A DNA stretch of 23,604 bases from assembly GCA_016716885.1 (NCBI GenBank), contig JADJUV010000098.1:1-23604 (forward strand). The letters are read 5' to 3'. The notes under the pieces are model-generated. The model did not search any database, was not told where the DNA came from, and saw only the letters and a list, made by a program, of their open reading frames with translations. Source of the DNA: Candidatus Trichofilum aggregatum (GTDB lineage: Bacteria; Chloroflexota; Anaerolineae; Promineifilales; Promineifilaceae). Shown here piece after piece: positions 1 to 7,755 of the stretch; position 1 is the stretch's first letter, and each line of letters starts with the position of its first letter. Both the position numbers and the translations under genes were made by a program.

Positions 1-10
1 GGACTTATAG

Positions 11-284
11 TTAGTGAGGTTCTACCAAACGACCGGTGACGTATTTATGCAAGACGCTGGCAATGAGGGTCTGATAAGGTAGCCCCTCTTCTAACGCTCG
101 TTTCTGAATAGCTTGCAAAATCGCGGCGCGAAAGGCGTATATTCACCCGTTCATCTTCTTAACCGTGGCATGAGCATATGCCTGATAACGCCCTTTTTTC
201 TTCTTCGACGTTAGCAACAGATCGCCATTCGTCTTGTTCATAGCCTGTAACAACTTCTTTTTCTTCTTGGGATGATGGGGACAT
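11..284 (-). pseudogene. Decayed CopG/BrnA-like antitoxin gene
   Basis: Read on the minus strand from an ATG at 284, the product is recognisable only by switching frames three times. The start frame gives MSPSSQEEKE...EQDEWRSVANVEEEK. The next frame gives GRYQAYAHATVKK. A third segment gives DERVNIRLSRRD. The last gives LQAIQKRALEEG..YQTLIASVLHKYVTGRLVE before the stop at 11-13. The breaks fall at a run of six A, at a missing G in AAGAAGATGAA, and at an extra T in GATTTTG. The 274-bp length is not a multiple of three. The segments match the ribbon-helix-helix antitoxins that follow BrnT-like toxins, and the ATG follows the toxin stop by 6 nt with AGG-type ribosome-binding bases between. The family assignment is from memory; the frameshifts are read directly. 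A sequencing-error origin is possible. Confidence 0.6.
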
Positions 285-290
285 AATCAC

Positions 291-562
291 CTACCTTAAG
301 TATTGCCTGGTGGCCTTTCGACTGGAGATGATGGTCTTCAAAAAAAGCGTTTCATCCGCTTCAACAAATGGCACCAGATATACATACTCATCAATCTGTA
401 CCACAAATATCTTCTGTCCTTGATACTTTGCCTGGTTGGGATGCTCTAGCACATCCAACAAATCGCCATGTTGAATATGAAACAGAACGGCTTCAAAAGA
501 TATTTGCCTTTCTTGCTTCAATTGCTCTCGTTCTTCTCATTGTTCCAGGCGAACGATTTCAT
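291..562 (-). pseudogene. Decayed BrnT-like toxin gene of the same module
   Basis: The downstream 76 codons (about 291-521) are open and encode a compact RNase-type toxin core: ISFEAVLFHIQHGDLLDVLE, HPNQAKYQGQKIFVVQ, IDEYVYLVPFVE and LKTIISSRKATRQYL. The natural N-terminus, MKSFAWNNEKNE, begins at an ATG at 562 in a different frame. The two join if one AG of GAGAGCAA is removed, so a 2-bp insertion near 525-530 separates them. Without it the only start for the core is a TTG at 521 with no convincing ribosome-binding site. The toxin precedes its antitoxin, the usual order for this family, and both genes are broken, so the module is probably inactive. The toxin call rests on family resemblance recalled from similar pairs. 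Confidence 0.55.
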
Positions 563-663
563 AATGAAGGGGAAAATAGCATTTTGTGTGCCTTTTGGCA
601 ACAGGGCTTTCAGAAAAACCCACTTCGTCAGCTAATTGCTGAAATGCTGAAATGCTAACTCAC

Positions 664-1158
664 TCACTCAAGTGTCAACAGAGGTACACCCGGTTGCACC
701 GCTTCGCCAGTGGTGCAATGGATGGCGCTAACCAGGCCATCATGGGGAGCCTGGATAGGGATGACCATTTTCATGGATTCCAACAAGATGAGTTTGTCGC
801 CGCTTTTGACGGCGTCACCTACCTGCACCAGAATTTGCGAGACGAGGGCAGGAATGGTGGCGGCGAGGGAACCGGCGTCGCGGTTGTCACTGCTTTCACC
901 TTGCTCGCGGAGCCGTTCGTAGGTGAAGGTGTGGCCGTTGAACCAGAGTTGCCGGGTTTGGCCGTTGGTATGAAGAGCCAGGCGAAGTTGCGGCCGCGAG
1001 CCATCCGCCTGCTCCACCTCCACCACCCCATACACCCCATCCTGATACAGTAGTCGCAACGGCGTCACCACACCATCCAGCGTCACCCACATCTGCTCCC
1101 CCTGGCGGGTCACTTCAAGCTCTTGTTCCTGGTCGTTAAGTTTTACTTTGAATTTCAT
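664..1158 (-). CDS. Biotin carboxyl carrier protein (biotin/lipoyl attachment domain)
   Basis: This 164-residue protein ends in a biotinyl domain (about residues 98-164) with the attachment motif LLESMKM; the biotinylated lysine is K130. The N-terminal 80 residues resemble the beta-rich stretch found ahead of the biotinyl domain in acyl-CoA carboxylase and pyruvate or oxaloacetate decarboxylase carriers, followed by a short polar linker (QGESSDNRDAG). The usual PMPG turn is replaced by IPALVSQI, a common variation. Such carriers shuttle CO2 between a biotin carboxylase and a carboxyltransferase; neither partner is in the window. It lies 57 bp downstream of the kinase gene on the same strand, with a hairpin in the gap. 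The ATG at 1158 has no Shine-Dalgarno sequence. Substrate specificity cannot be told from the carrier alone. Confidence 0.85.
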   Translation of the reverse strand: MKFKVKLNDQEQELEVTRQGEQMWVTLDGVVTPLRLLYQDGVYGVVEVEQADGSRPQLRLALHTNGQTRQLWFNGHTFTYERLREQGESSDNRDAGSLAATIPALVSQILVQVGDAVKSGDKLILLESMKMVIPIQAPHDGLVSAIHCTTGEAVQPGVPLLTLE

Positions 1159-1174
1159 CGTGTGTGGCGTGGTG

Positions 1175-1212
1175 CGTGGTACGTGTTAGGAATAGACGCA
1201 CCACGTACCACG
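1175..1212. repeat. Hairpin between kinase and biotin-carrier genes
   Basis: An 11-bp perfect inverted repeat, CGTGGTACGTG (1175-1185) and CACGTACCACG (1202-1212), has a 16-nt loop. It begins 3 nt after the kinase stop codon on the minus strand. No T-run follows on that strand, so it is a poor intrinsic terminator; it may stabilise the 3' end, or be one copy of a dispersed ACGTACCACG repeat. Confidence 0.5.
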
Positions 1213-1214
1213 AG

Positions 1215-2435
1215 TCATCCTATTTCATTCATATTCAGCGGCAGCGCAAAATCAAACTTACTCCCCTTACCCTCAATACTTTCCACCCAGATGCGCCCAT
1301 TGTGCAGCATCAGCAACTCCTTTGCCAGGGCCAACCCCAGCCCCAAACCCCCTACCTGCCGCCGCATAAAATGCTCCACCTGGTAAAAGCGGTCAAAAAT
1401 GCGGTCTAATTTGTCCAGGGGAATGCCAACGCCATTGTCTCGCACCGAACACCATAGCTCATGCCCGTGCCGCTCCACAATCACCGCTACAATGCCCCGC
1501 CGGGTGGTAAACTTCACCGCATTGTCCAGCAGATTCCCCAACACAACCTCAATCATGCTCCGGTCAGCCACAATAGGCAGGGAATGTGAGGGCATCCGCA
1601 CCGAGACCGTTCGTTCAGTGGTGCCGACGGCGCTGTAATGGCCCGTCACCTCTTCCACTAACTCGCGGAAATCAAACTTTTCCACATTCAGCTTCAGCCG
1701 CCCCGTATCCACGAATTGCAGGTTAAACATATTCTGCATAATCGTGCGTAACTGCACGGCCGCATCCATCACCGTGTCCATCTGATTCGCCAGCTCCGGG
1801 TCTACACTGTCCCGCAAAAAAGAGACATACCCCAAAATAACGGATAACGGTGTGCGTAACTCATGCGAAGCAATGGCGATAAAACCACTTTTAAGCTCAT
1901 CCAATTCGCTTAGCTTACGATTGGCGCGGGTCAGCGCTTCAATCAGGCGGGCTTTCTCCACCGCCACCCCGGCCAAATCCGCCAGCGTAGAAAGGGTTTC
2001 GCTATCCTGGGGGGAATAATGGCCTTCCACTCTGTTGACCGCTTCCAAAACCCCCACAGTTCTTTCGCCATCGTGCATGGGGACGCCCAAAATGGAGCGG
2101 GTTTTGAACTGAATAGCCTGGGATACTTTGGGGTTCCAGCGGGAATCCTGGGTTACATCGTCAATAATCAGGGGCTGGTTACTCTGCAAAATGGCCCCGG
2201 CAATGCTGTTGTCCAGAGGCACGGGGAAATCCATGAGCTTGGGCGCGTGGGAGCCAGAGGTGGCTTTGAAGCGTAGCTGGCGCGTGTCGGGGTCAAGTAA
2301 GAGGATAGAAGCACTTTCGGAGCCGGTGAGCGCGGCCGCTTCCGTGATAATAAATCCCAGCAAATCGTCCAGGTTGGTGGTGGAGTTCAAGACACGGCTG
2401 ACCTCAACCATCCGGGCCAGGCGGGCATTATCCAA
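1215..2435 (-). CDS. GAF-domain sensor histidine kinase (5' end probably frameshifted)
   Basis: The 406-residue product is cytoplasmic with no membrane span. A GAF domain occupies about residues 15-165. A HisKA domain has phosphoacceptor H191 in SHELRTPLS. The HATPase domain has the N box (NLLDNAVKF, 301-309), G1 (DNGVGIP, 333-339), F box (FDRF) and G2 (GLGLGLAL, 363-370). All catalytic motifs are present. The only in-frame start is a TTG at 2435 without a ribosome-binding site, and the frame closes upstream. A protein-like stretch in the neighbouring frame (LIALVEKVRPQQPTLLAP, about 2436-2490) probably is the true N-terminus, which would need one missing base near 2440. With that correction the gene would start at the SURF1 stop and be translationally coupled. 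No response regulator lies nearby, so its output is unknown. Confidence 0.88.
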   Translation of the reverse strand: MDNARLARMVEVSRVLNSTTNLDDLLGFIITEAAALTGSESASILLLDPDTRQLRFKATSGSHAPKLMDFPVPLDNSIAGAILQSNQPLIIDDVTQDSRWNPKVSQAIQFKTRSILGVPMHDGERTVGVLEAVNRVEGHYSPQDSETLSTLADLAGVAVEKARLIEALTRANRKLSELDELKSGFIAIASHELRTPLSVILGYVSFLRDSVDPELANQMDTVMDAAVQLRTIMQNMFNLQFVDTGRLKLNVEKFDFRELVEEVTGHYSAVGTTERTVSVRMPSHSLPIVADRSMIEVVLGNLLDNAVKFTTRRGIVAVIVERHGHELWCSVRDNGVGIPLDKLDRIFDRFYQVEHFMRRQVGGLGLGLALAKELLMLHNGRIWVESIEGKGSKFDFALPLNMNEIG

Positions 2436-2492
2436 ATCGGTGCAAGCAGGGTGGGTTGTTGCGGACGAACTTTCTCTACCAGGGCAATCAAG

Positions 2493-3251
2493 TCATCCCA
2501 TCACCATTCCCCAGGGTGGGTTCACTTTTTTCTCTTGTTGTTGTACGTAATACAGATACCCCCCCGCTAACAACAAGGCAAAGCTAAACCATTGCAGTGC
2601 ATAGCTAAAATGGGATCCTTCGGACAAGTCTATTTCTTGGGGAGCACGATAGGGCAGTTCCGTTTGGCCTTCGGCCGGGGCTTGCTGAAGGTACACGGGT
2701 AAGAGGGTGTAGGGTAGTTGCGCCTGCAAGCTCTCGATGTCTATGCGGTATTGTTCGGCCTTGAACGTGGCATTTGCCGTGTCCCGTTCGCCATAGCGGG
2801 GAACCTGGGATAACTGGATGTAGCCGGTAACGGTGGTTGAGCCGGGTGTTTGAAATTGCTCTAAGGTGGCGACTTCTGCTTCGGGAATCCAGCCTTGATT
2901 CACGAGAATAGCGGTGTTGTCATCCAGCAACAGGGGGGTGACAAGGTTAACGCCCGTTTGCCCTTGCCAGGGCTGGAGTTGGATGATGAATTGATGGGTG
3001 TAGTCGAATTGCCCCGCGGCCGCGACCGTTCTATCCTTCATCGCCAGCAAATCAGCGGGGTCTTCCTGACCGGTGAGCGTGACCGCAGGTTGGGCCAATT
3101 GAGCCGCCAGTACCGCATTACTGGCGCGTCGCTGCTCCAGCCGATCCAGTTGCCAGATACCCAGGCTTATGAGCAGGATTATGCCCAGGATAACCACCAC
3201 TGTTACCCAACGCCAACGACGATTGATGAGCGGCCGCAACCATTGTGCCAT
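2493..3251 (-). CDS. SURF1-family cytochrome c oxidase assembly protein
   Basis: This 252-residue protein has the SURF1 architecture: an N-terminal membrane helix (about 15-33) running into the family signature LGIWQLDRLEQRR, a periplasmic domain, and a C-terminal helix preceded by SYALQWFSFALL. SURF1 proteins help insert or stabilise haem a in subunit I. I chose the ATG at 3251 rather than an upstream start at 3296, because GAGG lies about 6 nt before it and the longer start would overlap the preceding gene. It follows the exported-protein gene by 7 nt, so ctaG, that gene and this one form one transcript downstream of the oxidase operon. Two GCGGCCGC palindromes lie inside it (3016 and 3230). 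Confidence 0.9.
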   Translation of the reverse strand: MAQWLRPLINRRWRWVTVVVILGIILLISLGIWQLDRLEQRRASNAVLAAQLAQPAVTLTGQEDPADLLAMKDRTVAAAGQFDYTHQFIIQLQPWQGQTGVNLVTPLLLDDNTAILVNQGWIPEAEVATLEQFQTPGSTTVTGYIQLSQVPRYGERDTANATFKAEQYRIDIESLQAQLPYTLLPVYLQQAPAEGQTELPYRAPQEIDLSEGSHFSYALQWFSFALLLAGGYLYYVQQQEKKVNPPWGMVMG

Positions 3252-3258
3252 ATAAACC

Positions 3259-3795
3259 TCAAACCACCTGGCGACGACGCCACAACCACACGCCAACAGC
3301 CGCCAGTGTTATCGCCATAACTGCTACCCCACCCCACAACAGCCAGTTAACGCCCCCAGAAACCACAGGAATGGCAAAGCCCACGCTACCTTCACAATCC
3401 CAAACATCATCTTTAACAGCAATGGTAATATCCCACACACCCGTTTCGCTCAGTTCCACCTCTGTCTCATAGAAGAACTTCACATCGGCCAATTCATGGG
3501 TAGCGGGGGTGGAAATCGGTTCTTCGGCACCTGATTGAGGGTCAAAGGTAATTTCTACATTTGAATCCAGAATGATGTCCCCGGTTGTACCGACTTCGGC
3601 TTTTTCGACCAGCAAAACCGCGACGTGGGCGGGTTGGCCGGTTACCAGGGGATCAGGCCAGGTCCAGGCCGAAACCTGACAGTTTTCCACATCGGCGGCA
3701 ATAAGCTGGGCCGTGCCTTCACTATGCGCCTGGGCCACCGCGATGGACAAAACCAGGGATAGGAACAACAACAGAAAAACAACGGAACGCTTCAT
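3259..3795 (-). CDS. Exported, membrane-anchored protein of the oxidase assembly locus
   Basis: The 178-residue product has a clear signal peptide (MKRSVVFLLLFLSLVLSIAV, probable cleavage after AQA at 21-23). An extracytoplasmic part of about 125 residues looks beta-rich. One C-terminal helix (about 151-172) is followed by the basic tail RRRQVV. Two cysteines (C39 and C134) could form a disulfide. Size and layout recall the small Ig-like or YtkA/FixH-type proteins encoded beside oxidase genes, but I see no diagnostic motif and do not assign a function. Its start is 5 nt after the ctaG stop, and SURF1 follows 7 nt downstream, so a role in oxidase maturation or copper handling is inferred from context only. 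Confidence 0.75.
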   Translation of the reverse strand: MKRSVVFLLLFLSLVLSIAVAQAHSEGTAQLIAADVENCQVSAWTWPDPLVTGQPAHVAVLLVEKAEVGTTGDIILDSNVEITFDPQSGAEEPISTPATHELADVKFFYETEVELSETGVWDITIAVKDDVWDCEGSVGFAIPVVSGGVNWLLWGGVAVMAITLAAVGVWLWRRRQVV

Positions 3796-3800
3796 GTAAC

Positions 3801-4703
3801 TTATGACTCCAAAAGTGGCTTTTTGTGCGGCCGCAGATGCACCTTCTCAGCTTCGTTTCTGCGCTCTTCCTGCCGCATAAAGTTAAACAGTAAAATCAGG
3901 GCGGCAATAATGTACATCATACTCCCGGGAATCCACATGATAATGCCGCTGAGAGCCTGATCTTCTAATACCGACAACCCGGTAATCCGGGGCATCTGTT
4001 CGTAAAAGCTATAGATGGGTGAGGTAGCAAAGGCCAGAAAAACGCCCAAAATCATGTTGGCGGGCACACCGGCAATGACCAACCCCACCCGCCCTAATAT
4101 GGAAATTTTTTGATGAACTTTCGGTCCAGCGCCCACAACGCGCCACCAGAATAACATGGCGGTCAAGAAAAAGGTGATATGTTCCAGATCATGCACCCAA
4201 CCATAACGAAGGGCAGCGTTGTACAGGTTGGGATCATGCCAGCCCCACAACACAATAATGTACATCATCCAGACTACGCCGGGGGAAAAAAGGGTGCGAA
4301 TCAGTTGCCGCCCGGCTGATTTTCCACCGATGAGATAGTAGATACCATTGCCTAACCCGGCGCGGCCGCGGGCGGGCAGCCCCCACAGTAAAAAAGGTAA
4401 TGGGTTAGCAATCATCAACAAGGGGGGGGCAAACATCACCATGAACAGATGTTGGATCATGTGCATGGAAAAGAGGAAACTGCTTAAGGTATCTACGGGG
4501 GAAAGGAGCGAAACAGCCAGCAGGAGCAAGGCTACCCAGTAGGCCACCAGACGCCAAACCGTAGCCAGGCCGTTCTCGGCGCGGCCGCGGTGCCGCAACA
4601 CCCACCACCCCCGACTATACAACACCCCCAAGATCACCAACGGGATGATAACCTCACCCCGCCATGACCACGACTGCAACGCCGCTCTCAACAACGGATC
4701 CAT
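3801..4703 (-). CDS. ctaG: CtaG-type (caa3) cytochrome c oxidase assembly protein
   Basis: The 300-residue integral membrane protein has about seven hydrophobic segments and the conserved histidine motifs of the Caa3_CtaG family: SPVDTLSS followed by SMHMIQHLFMV (residues 79-90), LWGWHDPNLYNAA (152-164) and HDLEHITFF (171-179). Family members are needed for assembly of active caa3-type oxidase, probably for copper delivery to CuB. This is the Bacillus-type CtaG, unrelated to Cox11-type proteins that share the name. The ATG at 4703 has AAAGGA immediately upstream, closer than usual, with TAGGT slightly further. It begins a second transcription unit after the oxidase terminator at 4861-4903. 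A short basic C-terminal tail (HLRPHKK) is probably cytoplasmic. Confidence 0.88.
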   Translation of the reverse strand: MDPLLRAALQSWSWRGEVIIPLVILGVLYSRGWWVLRHRGRAENGLATVWRLVAYWVALLLLAVSLLSPVDTLSSFLFSMHMIQHLFMVMFAPPLLMIANPLPFLLWGLPARGRAGLGNGIYYLIGGKSAGRQLIRTLFSPGVVWMMYIIVLWGWHDPNLYNAALRYGWVHDLEHITFFLTAMLFWWRVVGAGPKVHQKISILGRVGLVIAGVPANMILGVFLAFATSPIYSFYEQMPRITGLSVLEDQALSGIIMWIPGSMMYIIAALILLFNFMRQEERRNEAEKVHLRPHKKPLLES

Positions 4704-4719
4704 TTCCTTTACCTAACCT

Positions 4720-4811
4720 GGACAAACCAGAACCAAAGAGGTTTGTCCACAGATTAACGCAGATTTTCACAGATTAAAAAATCGGCGTTCATCCCTGAAA
4801 TCTGCGGATAA
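4720..4811. repeat. Inverted repeat and AATCTG-type repeats upstream of ctaG
   Basis: The 229-bp gap between the ctaG start and the subunit III stop holds three things. A 9-bp inverted repeat, GGACAAACC (4720-4728) and GGTTTGTCC (4740-4748), would form a hairpin in the ctaG leader. Next to it (about 4747-4811) lies a stretch of near-repeated units on a roughly 10-bp period, on the minus strand AATCTGTGAA, AATCTGCGTT, AATCTGTGGA, with a further ATCCGCAGATTT copy. The third element is the oxidase terminator, listed separately. I found no convincing -35/-10 pair for ctaG. Confidence 0.5.
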
Positions 4812-4860
4812 TTTTCTTGCTAACTGGTCAAGAGTTGACTTGGAAGGTACTACAATAACC

Positions 4861-4903
4861 AAAAAAGAAGCCACGAACTTCACCCAGGGGGGAAATTCGT
4901 GGC
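4861..4903 (-). terminator. Intrinsic terminator of the cytochrome oxidase operon
   Basis: On the minus strand, 30 nt after the subunit III stop, GCCACGAATTTC (4903-4892) pairs with GAAGTTCGTGGC (4881-4870) across a 10-nt loop. The stem is 12 bp with one G-T pair and is followed by TTCTTTTTT. This is a standard Rho-independent terminator and separates the oxidase operon from the ctaG unit. Confidence 0.85.
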
Positions 4904-4932
4904 CTCCTATCAGTTAGCGTAAAACGGCCGAA

Positions 4933-5568
4933 TTAGTGACCGATCGTACTGCCCATCAGGTACAACAAGGGGTAGAAAAATACCCACACCACGTCCACAT
5001 AATGCCAGTAAATAGCACACGCTTCCACACCCCAATGTTTTTCTTCTGAATAGCCGCCCCGTCGCCCGTTGATGTAGACCAGGAGAATCAGAATCAGCCC
5101 GGAGACCACATGCAAGGCATGAATACCCGTCATGCCAAAAAAGACGGCCCCAAACGCCCCATCCGTTGGTTTCAGCAGTTCATGTTCACCAAACGTAATG
5201 CCGAACACACCCCACTCAAAACCCACGACGCCTACCAGGAACAACACACCCAGAACAAACGTCACCAGCAGGCTATTAAGAAACTTGGGCCGATCTCCAT
5301 GAGCAATGGCCGTTTCTGCCCGCACCATAAAATAACTACTGACCAACAGCACCGAGGTCGTGATAAGCCCTAATGTTTGATCCAGTTCCGGGCGCGTATC
5401 TCCCCATAAGGCAAAACGCACGACCGCCAAGGCCACAAATAGAAAGATTTCCGAGATACAAAATAGCCACAGCCCCAACCGGTTCGTGCGCAGAGATTGG
5501 GCGTAAGTAGGCTCATGGCTGTGCCCATGGTCATGAGCATGATCGTGATGGGTAGCAACGGCACTCAT
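4933..5568 (-). CDS. ctaE: Cytochrome c oxidase subunit III
   Basis: The 211-residue product has five hydrophobic helices, as expected for the short bacterial subunit III that lacks the first two helices of the mitochondrial protein. Typical motifs are LGLWLFCISEIFLFVAL near residue 31, GMTGIHALHVVSGL (about 144-157) and the C-terminal WHYVDVVWVFFYPLLYL. Subunit III sits beside subunit I and supports proton uptake and stability. The N-terminus is unusually histidine-rich (HHDHAHDHGHSH, residues 7-18), which could bind metal. Its ATG shares one base with the subunit IV stop (TAATG), so translation is probably coupled. It is the last gene of the oxidase operon. Confidence 0.93.
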   Translation of the reverse strand: MSAVATHHDHAHDHGHSHEPTYAQSLRTNRLGLWLFCISEIFLFVALAVVRFALWGDTRPELDQTLGLITTSVLLVSSYFMVRAETAIAHGDRPKFLNSLLVTFVLGVLFLVGVVGFEWGVFGITFGEHELLKPTDGAFGAVFFGMTGIHALHVVSGLILILLVYINGRRGGYSEEKHWGVEACAIYWHYVDVVWVFFYPLLYLMGSTIGH

Positions 5569-5768
5569 TAATGACTCTCCTCACGCCACAGGCGATAAAC
5601 ATGCATAAAATAGTTTACAATCAACGCCGCCTTCACCAAAGCCACCAAAAACAGCAAAATTGATGAAGCCAACGTCTGACTGATGACATACTCTACCCCG
5701 GTAAGGACAGCCAGGATAAGAAATATCGTAAAAATTTGGCGGTAAGCTTCCTTCTTCTTGGTTTCCAC
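5568..5768 (-). CDS. ctaF: Cytochrome c oxidase subunit IV (CtaF-like)
   Basis: This small membrane protein has two to three short helices (IFTIFLILAVLTGVEYVI, then SILLFLVALVKAALIVNYFM) and ends in MHVYRLWREESH, the pattern of prokaryotic subunit IV (COX4_pro). It stabilises the CuB site region of the complex. Two starts are possible. A TTG at 5795 gives 75 residues but has no ribosome-binding site. A GTG at 5768 gives 66 residues and is preceded by GGGAG with a 9-nt spacing, so I prefer it. Its stop overlaps the subunit III start by one base. Confidence 0.83.
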   Translation of the reverse strand: METKKKEAYRQIFTIFLILAVLTGVEYVISQTLASSILLFLVALVKAALIVNYFMHVYRLWREESH

Positions 5769-5834
5769 GAACCGATTCTCCCTTTTCTTCGTCAATGGCG
5801 CGTTATATCACCTACCATTGACCCTATCGCTTTA

Positions 5835-7727
5835 CTAATCTCCGGTAGGCATAGGTACAGGTATATCCCGCACGTAAGTTGAATCCTCTAGACCGTAATC
5901 ATAGGGATCACCTACCACCTCAAACGGACGGTAATAGTTGAATTCTGGTAACGGTGAGGGAACCTGCCATTCGGGTGAACGGGAACCCCAGGGATTAGTC
6001 GCCGCGACCTTCTCCGTCCGGGCGCTGGTGATCAGGTTATAAATCATGATCATCACCGACCAGCCAATGATAAGCGCAGACAGAGTAATCAAAGCGTGGG
6101 TGAACTCAATCCCCAGAGCCGGGTCATAATCGAAAATACGCCGACGCATCCCCCAGATACCTACTTGCATCTGTCCCAGGCTCATCAACCAGAAACCCGG
6201 TGTCATCAACCAGAAATGGATTTTGCCCAGTTTCTCATTGTACATGTGACCCGTTATCTTGGGATACCAGTAGTAAATGGCGGCAAAGAAGGGGAATATG
6301 AACCCACCAAACATGGTGGCATGGAAATGCCCCACCACCCAGTAACTATCGTGCAGATGCAAGTCGCTAGGAATCGTGCCCAAGATGGGGCCAGTCAGTC
6401 CCCCAATCAAGAACACGGAAATGGCGCCTAGTACAAAAAGCATGGGTGTTGGGAAGATGAGCTTGCCGCCCCAGACCGTACCCACCCAACTAAAGAATTT
6501 AACGCCAGTAGGAATTGCTACCAGTAGGGTGGCTAACATGAAAGGAACACGTAATACATCAGCCATACCCGAAGTAAACATGTGATGTGCCCAAACCAGG
6601 AACCCAACCAGGGCAATGCCCAGGCTAGAAAGGGCTACCCACTTATAACCAAAGAGGGGCTTGCGCGAGAAAACGGGCAATAGCTCACTGATAATACCCA
6701 ACCCCGGCAAAACAAATACATACACCACCGGATGAGAGTAAAACCAGAAAAGATGCTGATAAAGAATGGGATTACCCGCAGGACAGCCGAGGGCATTGCT
6801 AAAGGTTCCATCAAAAAAGCCCAGACCCAAAACCCGCTGCGTGGTCACCATGAGTTGGGCCGCACCCACGGTCTGGGTGGCGGTGAACTGGATGAGGCTG
6901 GTAGCAATAGCCGCCCATACAAAAATGGGCATACGGAAAAGGGACATACCTTTCGCCCGCATCGTCGCCACCGTGACGAGGAGATTGATAGCCCCAGCGA
7001 TAGAGGAAAAGCCGTTGAAGTAGAAACCCAAGATAAAGAGTTGGGTTCCTAGCGGTGAACCTTCGATAGTACTGAGGGGCGGATAACCCACCCAACCCGT
7101 TTCCCAACCATCACCAATGACCATACCAGACATAATCAGAATGGCCGAAGGAATGGCAATCCAGTAGCTAAAGGCATTCAGACGAGGGAAAGCCATATCC
7201 GAGGCCCCAATCATCATAGGGGCCAGGTAGTTGACCATCGCGCCAACACCCAGCAAGATGCTGGCAATCATGATGATGCCGTGGGCACTGAAGATGGTGT
7301 TGTAGCTTTGAGCGGTGAGGAATTGGGCACCGGGCCAGGAGAGTTCCAGGCGGAAGATGATTGCCAGGATACCCCCAACCAGTAAGACAATGATGCTGGT
7401 GACACCGTATTGGATACCGATGACTTTGTGGTTGTAATCTACACTGAAGTAGCGTGTCCAGGCGGGTAAACCGTCGGGATCGCCGTGGCGCAGGGGAGTG
7501 TGTATACCCACTGCCCACTTGAGCCAATCGGTCAGGACCCCGCTACCCAGAAGGGAGCCAAATACGCTGAAAATGGCGGCAATAACCAGGGCCAGTTCGG
7601 CATTGGGTTCCAGCCCCGCGGCCGCGGCAATCAGTCGCACCACCAACAGCCCAACCGCTGCCCCCACTGCCTGGCCTATCAAGGCCCAAACAATGCCTAA
7701 CGAAAATAAAATACGTAAAGACCTCAT
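5835..7727 (-). CDS. ctaD: Cytochrome c oxidase subunit I (A2-type haem-copper oxidase)
   Basis: The 630-residue product is the catalytic subunit that reduces O2 and pumps protons. The metal ligands are all visible: H149 (AHGIIM, low-spin haem), H332 with cross-linking Y336 (HPVVY, CuB), H381 and H382 (WAHHMF, CuB), and H467 and H469 (GHFHATM, haems a3 and a). The glutamate of the usual HPEVY is replaced by valine, but Y330-S331 precede H332. This is the YS motif of the A2 class, in which Tyr-Ser takes over the D-channel glutamate's role. An extra hydrophobic segment of about 95 residues precedes the conserved core, giving probably 14 helices. The ATG at 7727 has GGGAG 6 nt upstream. It lies 28 nt after subunit II and contains one GCGGCCGC site (7618). 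Confidence 0.95.
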   Translation of the reverse strand: MRSLRILFSLGIVWALIGQAVGAAVGLLVVRLIAAAAGLEPNAELALVIAAIFSVFGSLLGSGVLTDWLKWAVGIHTPLRHGDPDGLPAWTRYFSVDYNHKVIGIQYGVTSIIVLLVGGILAIIFRLELSWPGAQFLTAQSYNTIFSAHGIIMIASILLGVGAMVNYLAPMMIGASDMAFPRLNAFSYWIAIPSAILIMSGMVIGDGWETGWVGYPPLSTIEGSPLGTQLFILGFYFNGFSSIAGAINLLVTVATMRAKGMSLFRMPIFVWAAIATSLIQFTATQTVGAAQLMVTTQRVLGLGFFDGTFSNALGCPAGNPILYQHLFWFYSHPVVYVFVLPGLGIISELLPVFSRKPLFGYKWVALSSLGIALVGFLVWAHHMFTSGMADVLRVPFMLATLLVAIPTGVKFFSWVGTVWGGKLIFPTPMLFVLGAISVFLIGGLTGPILGTIPSDLHLHDSYWVVGHFHATMFGGFIFPFFAAIYYWYPKITGHMYNEKLGKIHFWLMTPGFWLMSLGQMQVGIWGMRRRIFDYDPALGIEFTHALITLSALIIGWSVMIMIYNLITSARTEKVAATNPWGSRSPEWQVPSPLPEFNYYRPFEVVGDPYDYGLEDSTYVRDIPVPMPTGD

Positions 7728-7755
7728 ATTAAACTCCCTTCTTCTTTAACCGGGG

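Noticed and set aside
551..660. Open minus-strand stretch reading AFQQLADEVGFSESPVAKRHT upstream of the toxin
   Set aside because: It has no start codon or ribosome-binding site, ends at a stop within the toxin's own N-terminal region, and matches nothing I recognise; it may be a relic or chance.
3252..3296. Longer SURF1 start giving MACGCGVVARWFEVY
   Set aside because: It overlaps the preceding gene, is unlike the family N-terminus, and the inner ATG at 3251 has a good ribosome-binding site.
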